Assembly: GCA_015660995.1 (NCBI GenBank)
Contig: JACTUC010000011.1
Location: 1-60,223 of the forward strand
DNA length: 60,223 bases
Direction: 5' to 3'
Source of the DNA: Candidatus Methanomethylicaceae archaeon
GTDB lineage: Archaea > Thermoproteota > Methanomethylicia > Methanomethylicales > Methanomethylicaceae
Shown here: positions 16,440-24,867 of the stretch, in pieces
Numbering within the stretch: the stretch's first letter is position 1
Layout: the number at the start of each line of letters is the position of its first letter
The notes under the pieces: generated by a model
Told to the model about the DNA's origin: nothing
Databases searched by the model: none
What the model saw: the letters and a program-made list of their open reading frames with translations, nothing else
Program-made: the position numbers and the translations under genes

Positions 16440-17024
16440 TCAATATCTCTCAAGCAATTCCTTCTTCTTGGCATCAAATTCGGATTGGTTTATTATCCCC
16501 AGATCGAGCAGCTCTTTTAGCTTCTTGAGCTCATCATATGGTGTGGTAGATCTCGCGGACGCGCCATAGCCTCCCCTCACCCTCTCTATCCCGTCGTTAA
16601 TGATGTTGACAAGTTTTGTAGCCTCCTCCTTTGGTATTGCGGGAATTCCAGGAAGTCCATTCGCATTGAGGTGGAAGAGATCTCCAAGGTCCTCGGTGAC
16701 GCCAGGTCCGGTTATCACAACCTCGCTCGAGAGCATTCCGTTCTCAATGTTCACAGAAGTGATAGCGCTGTACCATATCTCGTGAAGGTTTGACCTCAAC
16801 CCCAAATTCCTCGGATTCCTTATCAGCAACCTCCGGTCCGTGGCGAATATTGTGTTCGGATTGATCATGGTGCCACCCGGAAGCACCCTACTCTGCCGCG
16901 CTATCAGCAAAACCTGCTCGCCAGGCTTCAGATACTTCTTGATCTTAGCGATTTCGTCAGCATGACTGATCTTTTCCTCGCCTGCGTCCACGTCGTCTCC
17001 ATTCAACGAACTCATTTCTACCAT
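16440..17024 (-). CDS. PH-like and SHOCT domain protein
   Basis: The 194-residue protein has a PH-like core (about residues 30-145) with L-K-P-G-E-Q-V-L-L-I-A-R-Q-S-R and I-F-A-T-D-R-R-L-L-I-R-N, typical of bacterial-type PH domains. The C-terminal SHOCT motif reads Y-D-E-L-K-K-L-K-E-L-L-D-L-G-I-I-N-Q-S-E-F-D-A-K-K-K-E-L-L in part. SHOCT helices often mediate oligomerisation. No transmembrane segment. Function unknown; the domain pair is common at membranes in prokaryotes. Confidence 0.75.
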   Translation of the reverse strand: MVEMSSLNGDDVDAGEEKISHADEIAKIKKYLKPGEQVLLIARQSRVLPGGTMINPNTIFATDRRLLIRNPRNLGLRSNLHEIWYSAITSVNIENGMLSSEVVITGPGVTEDLGDLFHLNANGLPGIPAIPKEEATKLVNIINDGIERVRGGYGASARSTTPYDELKKLKELLDLGIINQSEFDAKKKELLERY

Positions 17025-17106
17025 TTACTCCTTCGAAAACCTAAGCTATAAACTTTAAAAAAAGGGAAAACTTTCAAGAATAAAACAGATTCTAGGGCCG
17101 CACCCT

Positions 17107-17580
17107 TCAAACGTGACAGCTGCCGCCATGTTTCTCAAAGTATCGCTGGTGATACTCTTCCGCTCTATAGAACGTCGAAGCAGGGACGATCTGGGTCACT
17201 ATTGGCTTCTTGTACTTCCCAGATTTCTCCAGCTCCTCCTTGGACTTCAAAGCCAGCATCTTCTGTTCCTCGCTGTGGTAGAAGATTACCGAGCTGTACT
17301 GTGTCCCGTAATCCGGGCCCTGCCTATTGATTGATGTGGGATCGATGTAATCCCAAAATACTTCTAGGACCTCCTCGTAGGAAATCTTCTCAGTATCGTA
17401 CTCCAGTTGTACTGTTTCGGCGTGCCCGGTCTTCCCAGTGCAGACCTGCTCATAGGTCGGGTTCTCTAGGTTCCCCCCCATATAGCCCACGGCCGTAGAG
17501 ACCACGCCGTCAACCTTGCTGAATGCCTCCTCAGCCCCCCAGAAGCAGCCCATCCCAAACGAAGCTTTTTGGATTCCCAT
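17107..17580 (-). CDS. msrA: Peptide methionine sulfoxide reductase A
   Basis: The 157-residue protein has the catalytic G-C-F-W-G motif (Cys12), Y-E-Q-V-C-T-G-K-T-G-H-A-E, D-P-T-S-I-N-R-Q-G-x-D-x-G-x-Q-Y-S-S and E-x-Y-H-Q-R-Y-F, all diagnostic of MsrA, which reduces methionine-S-sulfoxide in oxidised proteins. It ends with a resolving-type Cys (G-G-S-C-H-V). It lies on the same strand as the beta-lactamase-fold gene downstream and the PH-SHOCT gene, but with gaps of about 70-80 bases. Confidence 0.95.
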   Translation of the reverse strand: MGIQKASFGMGCFWGAEEAFSKVDGVVSTAVGYMGGNLENPTYEQVCTGKTGHAETVQLEYDTEKISYEEVLEVFWDYIDPTSINRQGPDYGTQYSSVIFYHSEEQKMLALKSKEELEKSGKYKKPIVTQIVPASTFYRAEEYHQRYFEKHGGSCHV

Positions 17581-17655
17581 GAGCTACAGATAAACGATCC
17601 GCAATAATTACTTTACTTGCCTGCGAGAGGCTTTGGTACCAGAACCTCGCTCGGG

Positions 17656-18267
17656 CTAGGGCTCTTTCATGAATTTGACGAACTCCTCGAGGGACCTCTC
17701 CTTCAGCGTATAGTTCGTCCGCTTCTCCTCGCCGATCGTGGAGTGGCTCTTCTGACCATAGTCATGACCTGGATAAACTAGGGTGGCATCATCCAGCATC
17801 ATCAGCTTATTGAAAAGGCTGTCAAACATCTCCTCCGGGCTGCCATCAGGCAGGTCTGTTCTGCCGCATTCGCCGATGAACAGCGTATCTCCAGTTATGA
17901 CCGCACCTCCGACAAGTAGGCATATGCCATCGTGGGTATGCCCAGGCGTATGCATTATCCTGATATTCAAACTCCCTATCAACAACTCGTCTCCGTCAGT
18001 CACTCCAATGTCCTTGTTGATCCTTGAAAGCCTGTGAGCAACAATCTTTGAACCAAGCGCAGCTTTCACTTCGTTGTTGCCTGCCGTATGATCGCTGTGG
18101 TAGTGTGTCGAGATTATGTATCTCGCTCTGAGCCCTCGATCTTTCACGAACGCGATTATCTCGTCTGCATTGTAGCTGGTGTCCACTATTGCAGCCTCCC
18201 CCGTTCCTTCATCTGCGATCACGTATGAAAAATTGTCACCATTCCGCTTGATCTGTTCGAGAATCAA
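17656..18267 (-). CDS. Metallo-beta-lactamase fold hydrolase (glyoxalase II / persulfide dioxygenase-like)
   Basis: The 203-residue protein has T-H-Y-H-S-D-H-T (metal motif), H-T-P-G-H-T-H-D-G, G-D-T-L-F (bridging Asp), G-R-T-D-L-P and P-G-H-D-Y-G. G-R-T-D near the second-metal Asp is shared by ETHE1-like persulfide dioxygenases and glyoxalase II relatives. The substrate is therefore a thioester or a persulfide; the sequence alone does not decide. The start is TTG 18267 with no strong ribosome site. It is divergent from the membrane AAA+ gene. Confidence 0.85.
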   Translation of the reverse strand: MILEQIKRNGDNFSYVIADEGTGEAAIVDTSYNADEIIAFVKDRGLRARYIISTHYHSDHTAGNNEVKAALGSKIVAHRLSRINKDIGVTDGDELLIGSLNIRIMHTPGHTHDGICLLVGGAVITGDTLFIGECGRTDLPDGSPEEMFDSLFNKLMMLDDATLVYPGHDYGQKSHSTIGEEKRTNYTLKERSLEEFVKFMKEP

Positions 18268-18365
18268 CCGGATCGCCTACAAAAAAATAGGCACTAGCTA
18301 TTAAAAAAGGTTAGGCGACCGTCCGTAGCGTATCCAAGAGGACCGTCAATCCTGCCTATCGGCAC

Positions 18366-18376
18366 TTTTATAATGC
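18366..18376 (+). promoter_or_regulatory. TATA box of the membrane AAA+ gene
   Basis: cttttataatg at 18366-18376 is a good archaeal TATA box. It predicts transcription starting near 18397 and a leader of about 27 bases before ATG 18424. Confidence 0.5.
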
Positions 18377-18423
18377 GTGCGTGCTATTTTATCAGTTAAG
18401 GCTTCTTGCCACGGTGCAACTAA

Positions 18424-21057
18424 ATGGAAGGCAGCAGCGCTAAGCGTTCTCCCGTAGGCGCATTCCTGGCAGGGTTGATTACTGGAATCATCCTATTCTT
18501 CTTCAACTACTTCGCGATAGGCATGGTCATACTGGCCGCTGTGGCTGTCGGAGCCGTCTTCTACCTGAGACCGCGCTTCGCTTCATCGGTGCTTCTAGCA
18601 TTCTTGCTTATACCGCTCTTCTCCATCTTCCCCTCTGTTCAGCCGTTAAGCGCTCCTGTACCTATCATGGTTGTCGCATTGGCTTTCCTCGCCGTTCTGA
18701 CGCTCAACATGATCGACTGGTTCGGTTCCCTTATAGGGATCTGGCTTGGCCTTGCTTTGTATTCCCCTTACGTAATATTCCTCGTCATACCCATAATAGT
18801 GGCCCTCTCTGCCTACAGTGGCATGAAGAAGGCAGGTGTTGCAGCTGTAATCTTTTCGATCTTTGGAGCTATCTTCATGAACGCTGGCCTGATCGGCATC
18901 GCGCTGCCGCCTGAATTCCTCTTCTACACCACCTTCTTTCCGACGATCGGCACCATCTCAGGAGTCCCATTTGCCTCGGGCCTTCTGTTTTACCTCTTCG
19001 GATCCAATTGGCAGCAGTCGCTGAACGTCGGGTCTTCGGCCTTTGTTCTGAACAACACGCCGATCTATTTCCTTGCTGTGGCAGCCGTCATCATTCCAAC
19101 CTCATTCTACCTGGCAACATTCATAAGGAGGTCTCTGAACCCTGCTTTGTCGAAACTGACTGCTGCTGTCATAGGATCTGCGCTTGGTGCCCTGCTTTAC
19201 GGGACCTTCTATCCCCTCCTGATCTCCGTCGGCATCGTATTCCTCTTGGGCTTTTCCTTCACCGCCCTCAACCCGCTGTTGGGTTCCAAGCCGAAGCTTT
19301 CGGCAAGGGGGGTCTCTCAGCTGCTTAACAAGCCCGCAATTATGGAAGCTGGTAGAGCCAAAAACGGCGCAGTAATGGTCGAGCGGAACCCCTCCAAGGC
19401 CTTCAGCACCATGAGCTACTGGGATAGGGCGAAGGGTCTTGACGACGTCAAGGAAGACCTCTTCAAATCTGTTATTCTGCCCATGAACAAGCGAACAGAG
19501 GCAGAGAAGTATGGCGTAAAGCCCGTCAAGGGCATACTCCTCTACGGCCCACCGGGCACAGGCAAGACCATCTTGCTGAGAGGGCTTGCCTCAAAGCTGC
19601 CGATGACCTACGTGGAGGTGAATCCCGGCTCCCTTCTCTCAAAATGGTATGGGGAGAGCGAGCACAGAATGAAGGAGGTTGCCGAGACCGCGATACAGGA
19701 TGCCCCCTCCATATTGGCCATAGACGAGCTTGACAGCATTGGAAAGGAGAGGACTGCCTACTCCCACGACGATGTGACGCCTAGGGTTCTCAATGTCCTG
19801 CTCATGGCCATGGACAAGATCTTCCAGGGCAATGCAGATGTCATAGTGATGGCCACTACCAACAAGCCCCAGCTGCTGGACAAGGCGCTGCTGAGATCCG
19901 GGCGTTTCGATAAGATCATCTACGTCGGCCCTCCGGATGCAGAAGCTCGTGAGGAGATCTTCAGGCTCTATTTGGGGGGAAAGGGGAAGATCCTCGATGA
20001 GAGCATCGACTATCGCAGGCTCGCAGAAATGTCCGAAAGGTTCACGGGAGCGGACATAGAGAACCTTGTGAACTTGGTAATGTCCAGCGCTTTCTACAAC
20101 AAGGTGCTCGAGAACAAGGAGCAGAGGGTCGACCAGCAGGTCCTGGAGAATGCAATCAAAGCCACAAGGCCCTCGATCGATCTCTCGATGCTCGAGGAGT
20201 ACGATCTCTTCCGACTCGAGTTCCAGAGGGACAAAAGGATAGTGAAGGGTTGGGAAGCGGGCATCCCTAGCATTACCTTCAATGACATAGGTGGCCTTGA
20301 AGATGTGAAGAGCGCACTGAAGGAGGCCTACGAGCTGCCGCTGGTGAAGGGCGACCTGCTGCAGAAGCTGAACGTCCAGCCGATCAAGGGCATACTTCTC
20401 TATGGCCCGCCGGGCAACGGCAAGACTCTTCTCGCCAAAGCTGTTGCCAACGAAGTCTCCGCGAACTTCTTCACCCTTAGCGGAGCAGATATCGCCAAGA
20501 ACGGCGCCACCCAAGCAGCATCTACCGTCAAGGAGATGTTCAACCTAGCAAAGGACAACGCCCCCTCGATAATCTTCCTTGATGAGTTAGACCAATTGGC
20601 ACCTGACAGGTCGAACCCACAGGGTTCCGACTTTGTCTCAGTGACAACTGAACTTCTTGGCGAGTTGGATGGCATAAAGGACTTGAGAGGTGTTATGGTC
20701 CTTGCAGCAACCAACAGACCAGATAGCGTGGACCAAGCTCTGCTCAGGTCAAACCGGATTGAGAAGCACCTTCTCGTGCCAGCACCCAACGAATCCGCCC
20801 GAAAGCAGATCCTTGACATCTGCCTGAAGGGCGTGAATTCGAAAGATCTCTCCGTGGACGACCTTGTCAAAATGACCGATGGCTACAGCGGAGCGGAGAT
20901 AAACGAACTCGTCAATTCTGCCAAGAAAGCACTGATTGCGGAGTCCGTGGGCGGCTCAACTAGGGACTGGCTTACCATGGATGACTTCAAGACGGCCATC
21001 GATAAAAAAGAGAAGGAGACGCTACCGACCAATGGCAGCTCTCCGCGTGGCTTCTAG
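18424..21057 (+). CDS. Polytopic membrane protein fused to tandem Cdc48-like AAA+ ATPase
   Basis: The 877-residue protein has about nine to ten hydrophobic segments in residues 10-300, then a short soluble linker and two AAA+ modules. D1: Walker A G-P-P-G-T-G-K381-T, Walker B I-D434-E-L-D, sensor/SRH with L-L-R-S-G-R-F-D. D2: Walker A G-P-P-G-N-G-K667-T, Walker B L-D720-E-L-D, and a modified SRH, L-L-R-S-N-R-I-E-K. The N-domain of p97/Cdc48 is replaced by the membrane region. Hexameric unfolding or membrane-protein extraction at the cytoplasmic face is inferred from the family. Divergent from the hydrolase upstream and convergent with a double zinc-ribbon gene 15 bases downstream. Confidence 0.88.
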   Translation: MEGSSAKRSPVGAFLAGLITGIILFFFNYFAIGMVILAAVAVGAVFYLRPRFASSVLLAFLLIPLFSIFPSVQPLSAPVPIMVVALAFLAVLTLNMIDWFGSLIGIWLGLALYSPYVIFLVIPIIVALSAYSGMKKAGVAAVIFSIFGAIFMNAGLIGIALPPEFLFYTTFFPTIGTISGVPFASGLLFYLFGSNWQQSLNVGSSAFVLNNTPIYFLAVAAVIIPTSFYLATFIRRSLNPALSKLTAAVIGSALGALLYGTFYPLLISVGIVFLLGFSFTALNPLLGSKPKLSARGVSQLLNKPAIMEAGRAKNGAVMVERNPSKAFSTMSYWDRAKGLDDVKEDLFKSVILPMNKRTEAEKYGVKPVKGILLYGPPGTGKTILLRGLASKLPMTYVEVNPGSLLSKWYGESEHRMKEVAETAIQDAPSILAIDELDSIGKERTAYSHDDVTPRVLNVLLMAMDKIFQGNADVIVMATTNKPQLLDKALLRSGRFDKIIYVGPPDAEAREEIFRLYLGGKGKILDESIDYRRLAEMSERFTGADIENLVNLVMSSAFYNKVLENKEQRVDQQVLENAIKATRPSIDLSMLEEYDLFRLEFQRDKRIVKGWEAGIPSITFNDIGGLEDVKSALKEAYELPLVKGDLLQKLNVQPIKGILLYGPPGNGKTLLAKAVANEVSANFFTLSGADIAKNGATQAASTVKEMFNLAKDNAPSIIFLDELDQLAPDRSNPQGSDFVSVTTELLGELDGIKDLRGVMVLAATNRPDSVDQALLRSNRIEKHLLVPAPNESARKQILDICLKGVNSKDLSVDDLVKMTDGYSGAEINELVNSAKKALIAESVGGSTRDWLTMDDFKTAIDKKEKETLPTNGSSPRGF

Positions 21058-21071
21058 AAAGACAGGCAGAG

Positions 21072-21392
21072 TTAGAGCTTCTTGCCGCACTTCCTACAGT
21101 AGCTAGCGTCCCTTGTGTTCTTATCGCCGCATTGGGGGCAGGTTATAGGTTCCCCGTAGTAGGCTTCCTTCACGTTTTGACTCGTGGTCTTGAATGCTTC
21201 CCTTAGTTCCGATCCTACCGTCGAGAATGCTTTCTCCATCTCCTCGCCAACTCTGTTGAAAGTCTGCCTAAGGTCCTCTACTCCTGGATAATTGACCCCA
21301 GCTCGTACACCGCCCTCTGTCCTTACGCCGCAGTTGGGACAGAAGTAAGCCTCAGGAGCCAATTCTTTACCACATCGAGAACAGTATGTCAA
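21072..21392 (-). CDS. Double zinc-ribbon protein with central amphipathic helix
   Basis: From TTG 21392, with GGAG six bases upstream, the protein has 106 residues; a longer version from ATG 21434 would begin near the predicted TATA box (TTTAAATC at about 21425-21432) and is less likely. It has a zinc ribbon at each end: C-x2-C plus C-x2-C near residues 4-22 (C-S-R-C and C-P-N-C), and again at the C-terminus (C-P-Q-C and C-R-K-C). Between them lies a long helix rich in E/K/F. Function unknown; proximity to the AAA+ gene (convergent) is a coincidence unless shown otherwise. Confidence 0.75.
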   Translation of the reverse strand: MTYCSRCGKELAPEAYFCPNCGVRTEGGVRAGVNYPGVEDLRQTFNRVGEEMEKAFSTVGSELREAFKTTSQNVKEAYYGEPITCPQCGDKNTRDASYCRKCGKKL

Positions 21393-21515
21393 ATATATCT
21401 CCAAGCTATATACCGCGATTCTGGATTTAAACAAGCTGGCGCCAACTCCCTGTCTAAGCTTATTTGGAACCTTCCACCATAGAACAACTGCGGCCCAATC
21501 CGAGGAGTGGTGTCT

Positions 21516-22124
21516 GTGTTTGAGTTTGGGAATATCAGATTCAGGTCGGTAGAGAGGGAGGATCTAAAGTTGCTCCACGAATGGGAGAACGACTCCGAGC
21601 TCATGATGTTCTCTAGGAGCAAGCCAATGAACTTCGCCAGCATGGCGCAGTTGGAGAAGCAGTACGAGGAATGGATAAAGGACGAGAAAACCCACCGGTT
21701 CATCGTCGAACTCATGCCCCAGAGAGAGCCAATTGGAATAGCCCGCATAGAGCTTCAGGAATGGGGAAATATCAGGGCAGCAGACTTGGGGACCTACATA
21801 GGGAATAAGGAGATGTGGGGGAGGGGCCTCGGGCGCACGATCACGGTTGCACTATTGGAGATATCCTTCAACCAGCTGAATATGGAGAGGTGCGATGCTT
21901 GGAGCGTTGAATTCAACGAACGCGCCCACAAGGTGTTGGAGTTATGTGGCTTCAGGAAGGGCGGTGCCATAAGGCAGACTGTCTTAGTAAACGGAAGGAA
22001 GTGGGACAGCTTCCACTTCGACATCCTGAGGGATGAATACCTAAGCAGAAGGGATGATCTTCTAAAGGAGACTTTGGGACCAAAATATACTCAGTATCTT
22101 GAGCAGCTTCAGGTAGTTCAGTGA
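21516..22124 (+). CDS. GNAT family N-acetyltransferase (RimJ/RimL-like)
   Basis: Starting at GTG 21516, 8 bases after GAGGAG (21502-21507), the protein has about 202 residues; GTGs at 21507 and 21510 are alternatives. It has the RimJ-like start F-G-N-I-R-F-R-S-V-E-R-E-D, the acetyl-CoA loop W-G-R-G-L-G (R/Q-x-x-G-x-G/A type) and a C-terminal N-E-R-A-H-K-V-L-E-L-C-G-F-R. Such enzymes acetylate protein N-termini, peptides or small amines. The substrate is unknown. Not obviously in an operon. Confidence 0.85.
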   Translation: MFEFGNIRFRSVEREDLKLLHEWENDSELMMFSRSKPMNFASMAQLEKQYEEWIKDEKTHRFIVELMPQREPIGIARIELQEWGNIRAADLGTYIGNKEMWGRGLGRTITVALLEISFNQLNMERCDAWSVEFNERAHKVLELCGFRKGGAIRQTVLVNGRKWDSFHFDILRDEYLSRRDDLLKETLGPKYTQYLEQLQVVQ

Positions 22125-22236
22125 ACCTCCAATATCCGAGGAGAGATCCAAAGGTCGTTTTATTATTAAGCAAGCTATAAATTCAAGAGGCAATATCACA
22201 AAAATACTTATCACCAAAACGTGATGGACATTGAAG

Positions 22237-22506
22237 ATGAAGCTTTACACCCACAAAGGATGCGCAAACTGTAAAAAAGTTAAGGCCGTCCTGCTGAAGT
22301 TGCTCCCTGAGATGGGGCTGAACTACGAGTCAAGCGTCGTTGAGCGAGACATAGATGACACTGATGTGTTGGCAGACCTCATGATGCTGAACATCGAATA
22401 TACACCAACAATAAATATCGGAAATGCTACCATCACCGGCGACGAGATCCTCGACGAGGTTAACCTGCGCCGATTCATTGAATCGAACATAAAGATATCA
22501 CCCTAA
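22237..22506 (+). CDS. Glutaredoxin-like small redox protein (paralogue of 2616-2915)
   Basis: The 89-residue protein (ATG 22237; TTG 22231 possible) has the start K-L-Y-T-H-K-G-C-A-N-C-K with a C-x2-C active site, a helix with D-D-T-D-V-L-A-D-L-M-M-L-N, and the candidate cis-Pro in Y-T-P-T-I-N-I-G. It resembles NrdH/glutaredoxin-like proteins. The shared D-x-M-M-L-N-x-x-x-x-x-P block with the protein at 2616-2915 indicates a small paralogous family. The electron donor and target are unknown. Confidence 0.75.
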   Translation: MKLYTHKGCANCKKVKAVLLKLLPEMGLNYESSVVERDIDDTDVLADLMMLNIEYTPTINIGNATITGDEILDEVNLRRFIESNIKISP

Positions 22507-22557
22507 GCCAAGTCGAAAGATAATTTAATAACCTTCCTTTTATTTTACTCAGGCATT

Positions 22558-22635
22558 GGGCCGGTCGTCTAGTTTGGTTAGGATACTGCCCTGACACGGC
22601 AGTGGTCACCGGTTCGAGTCCGGTCCGGCCCACCA
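22558..22635 (+). tRNA. tRNA-Val(GAC), CCA encoded
   Basis: A complete cloverleaf folds: acceptor GGGCCGG/CCGGCCC, a D arm, anticodon stem CTGCC/GGCAG with loop CTGACAC (anticodon GAC), T arm ACCGG-TTCGAGT-CCGGT, discriminator A at 22632 and an encoded CCA at 22633-22635. No intron. Anticodon GAC reads GUC/GUU valine codons. Confidence 0.95.
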
Positions 22636-22732
22636 CTGCTACCGATTCTCACAATTAACCCCAAGTTCCTTTGCGGGGTAGTTCAAATATACCCAATCCG
22701 CACAGTATAACTGTATCTGGAGGGAGGAATTA

Positions 22733-23470
22733 TTGTCCTCGCAGTATGACGAATGGGCAAAAGTATACGATATGATCTATGGAAATTACAAGGACGATCT
22801 TGCGTTCTACCTTGAGGAGGCGAAGAAGACCAATGGTAAGATCCTTGAGGTCGCCTGCGGAACGGGTAGGATTTACATTGAGCTGCTTAAACAGGGGATG
22901 AGCGCAGTAGGGATCGATATTTCCGAAGAAATGATCACGACTCTGAAGAAGAAAGCACGGGAGAATAACCTTAATCCAGAAGTCTATGTCGCCGATATGC
23001 GCAATTTCCGCCTGAATGAGAAGTTCTCAATTATCATAGTTCCTTTCAGGTCTTTCCTCTACAATCTTACTACCGACGATCAGCTCAAGACCCTCCTCAA
23101 TTTCAAAACGCACCTACTTCCGGGAGGAAGACTAATCCTAAACTTCTTTTATCCGGACATAGAACGGATGATGAGCTTCGGTAAGGAGTCTGAAGACTTA
23201 ATTGTCATGGACAATGGCAGGTATGTTCTCAGGGAGAAGTCATTCTTCGTCGATGAAGTCAACCAGACCATAGAGACAGTCGCTGCACTCTTCAAGGACA
23301 AAGAACTCTTTTGGAGGGGAGCCTACCGCCTCGCGCTGATATATAAGAGAGAGTTCGAGCTTCTTCTGAGGCTAACTGGCTTCGGCAAGTGGCTTGTTTA
23401 TGGTGGCTTTGACAAGCGCCCTTTGACATCGTACAAGCAGGAAATGGTTTGGATAGTCGAGAACCCTTAA
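22733..23470 (+). CDS. Class I SAM-dependent methyltransferase
   Basis: The 245-residue protein starts at TTG 22733, preceded by a strong GGAGGGAGG ribosome site (22719-22727). It shows E-V-A-C-G-T-G-R-I (SAM motif I), G-I-D-I-S-E-E-M, V-A-D-M-R and an I-I-V-P-F-R-S post-motif II, typical of ubiE/methyltransferase-25-like enzymes that often act on small molecules. The N-terminal Y-D-E-W-A-K-V-Y-D-M-I-Y-G is characteristic. Substrate unknown; it stands alone between tRNA-Val and convergent glyA. Confidence 0.85.
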   Translation: MSSQYDEWAKVYDMIYGNYKDDLAFYLEEAKKTNGKILEVACGTGRIYIELLKQGMSAVGIDISEEMITTLKKKARENNLNPEVYVADMRNFRLNEKFSIIIVPFRSFLYNLTTDDQLKTLLNFKTHLLPGGRLILNFFYPDIERMMSFGKESEDLIVMDNGRYVLREKSFFVDEVNQTIETVAALFKDKELFWRGAYRLALIYKREFELLLRLTGFGKWLVYGGFDKRPLTSYKQEMVWIVENP

Positions 23471-23503
23471 CTCCAAAACAATATTGAAAAAAACAAAAAA
23501 GGG

Positions 23504-24760
23504 TTAAAGATTGACATATTTATAGGCCTGGTCGCCACTTTCGAAGGAGAACTTCACTTCCCTGTAGCCATTGGTCAGCTCCTTCACGTATTCCCTCACC
23601 ATAGATGGATCCTCCCTATCAATGACTACCCTCTTGATCAGCTCAGCGATCCTGATCATATCCTCCTCGACCATTCCCACTCTGGTTATCTCCTGCGTCC
23701 CAAGCCTTACCCCCGAGCATTCCTCTTCGGTCTTATCGTAAGCGAGTGGAGTTTTTGTTGTGATTATGTTTGCGTCTTCAAGTCTTTTTGCTGTCGCGTC
23801 ACCATTATTGTTTGTTCCTTTGAATAGCACCTGGTGCGACTTCGTAAATCCCATGTCTGAGCCGAGAACATCCAGACCCCTGCTGTAAAGCTCCTCTGCT
23901 AACCTCTGAGCATTCTTGACTACTTGATCCGCATAATTACTTCCAAACGCCTCGAATTCTGCCAAGGCAATCGAGAGCCCTGCAACGCGGTGCACGTGAT
24001 GGTTGTTGACCAGCTGCCACGCTGCGTTGTCTATATCCTTGGCATACCTATTTTTGCAAAGTATTATCCCCCCTTGAGGACCAAAGAATGTCTTGTGCGT
24101 ACTGCCAGTCACAACTTCTGCTCCCTCCCTGAGCGGATCCTGGAACTTCCCGCCGGCTATCAGTCCCAGCACATGTGCAGAGTCGTAAGCAACGATGGCG
24201 CCTACCTCGTCTGCAATGGTTCTTATCTCTCTCACTGGATGGGGAAAAAGGATCTCGCTCGCGCCCAGCAATATCAGCTTCGGCTTAACCCTGACGATCA
24301 CCTTCTCCGCCTCATCAATATCAATATTCATATTCTCCATGGAAAAGGGCAACGGGACTAAGCTCACACCATGTATCTTGGAGCATTCCCTGAAGCTAGC
24401 ATGCCCTCCGTCTATGACACTTAATGCAGTTACAACGTCCCCTGGTGCGGTGAGCGCATTGAAGAGAACCAAGTTAGCCATGGTCCCAGAAATCGGGACA
24501 TAGTTCACGTGCTCTGCCTGAAAAACCCTCTTCGCCAAGTCCGTCGTGACTCCCTCAAGCTCATCCACGTACCTTGTGCCGGAGTAGAACCTATTGTGCA
24601 GGAAGCCTATTGCATAGCGGTTTCCCAGATCGGAGATCAGCATCTCCCTCACGGCGTTGCTAACAACATTCTCGCTGGCGATGAGGTTAATGCACGAGCC
24701 TCTCCATTCAGTATGCTCCCTCACTATGTTTTTTATAATATTGACAGACTTGGAGCTCAA
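23504..24760 (-). CDS. glyA: Serine hydroxymethyltransferase
   Basis: The 418-residue PLP enzyme has L-I-A-S-E-N-V-V-S, Y-A-I-G-F-L-H-N-R, G-T-M-A-N-L, D-S-A-H-V-L-G-L-I-A-G-G and the PLP-lysine motif T-G-S-T-H-K-T-F-F-G-P-Q-G. It interconverts serine and glycine, carrying one carbon on a folate or pterin carrier. The start is TTG 24760 after AGGTGG. Length and motifs match archaeal GlyA. It lies upstream on the same strand as no other gene within 80 bases and is convergent with the methyltransferase. Confidence 0.95.
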   Translation of the reverse strand: MSSKSVNIIKNIVREHTEWRGSCINLIASENVVSNAVREMLISDLGNRYAIGFLHNRFYSGTRYVDELEGVTTDLAKRVFQAEHVNYVPISGTMANLVLFNALTAPGDVVTALSVIDGGHASFRECSKIHGVSLVPLPFSMENMNIDIDEAEKVIVRVKPKLILLGASEILFPHPVREIRTIADEVGAIVAYDSAHVLGLIAGGKFQDPLREGAEVVTGSTHKTFFGPQGGIILCKNRYAKDIDNAAWQLVNNHHVHRVAGLSIALAEFEAFGSNYADQVVKNAQRLAEELYSRGLDVLGSDMGFTKSHQVLFKGTNNNGDATAKRLEDANIITTKTPLAYDKTEEECSGVRLGTQEITRVGMVEEDMIRIAELIKRVVIDREDPSMVREYVKELTNGYREVKFSFESGDQAYKYVNL

Positions 24761-24867
24761 ATCATTCCACCTTGGACTTTATATTTGAGTTTTATAGGAC
24801 TTATTTAACCTTGTTCTGTTTTTCTTGTTAAGATGCTTCGCCATGAACAAAGAAAGGAAAGAAAAAG

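Noticed and set aside
19639-20514. Long antisense ORF (291 codons) inside the AAA+ gene
   Set aside because: It is a shadow of the AAA+ coding strand: no family motif, no ribosome site, and the plus-strand frame holds complete Walker motifs.
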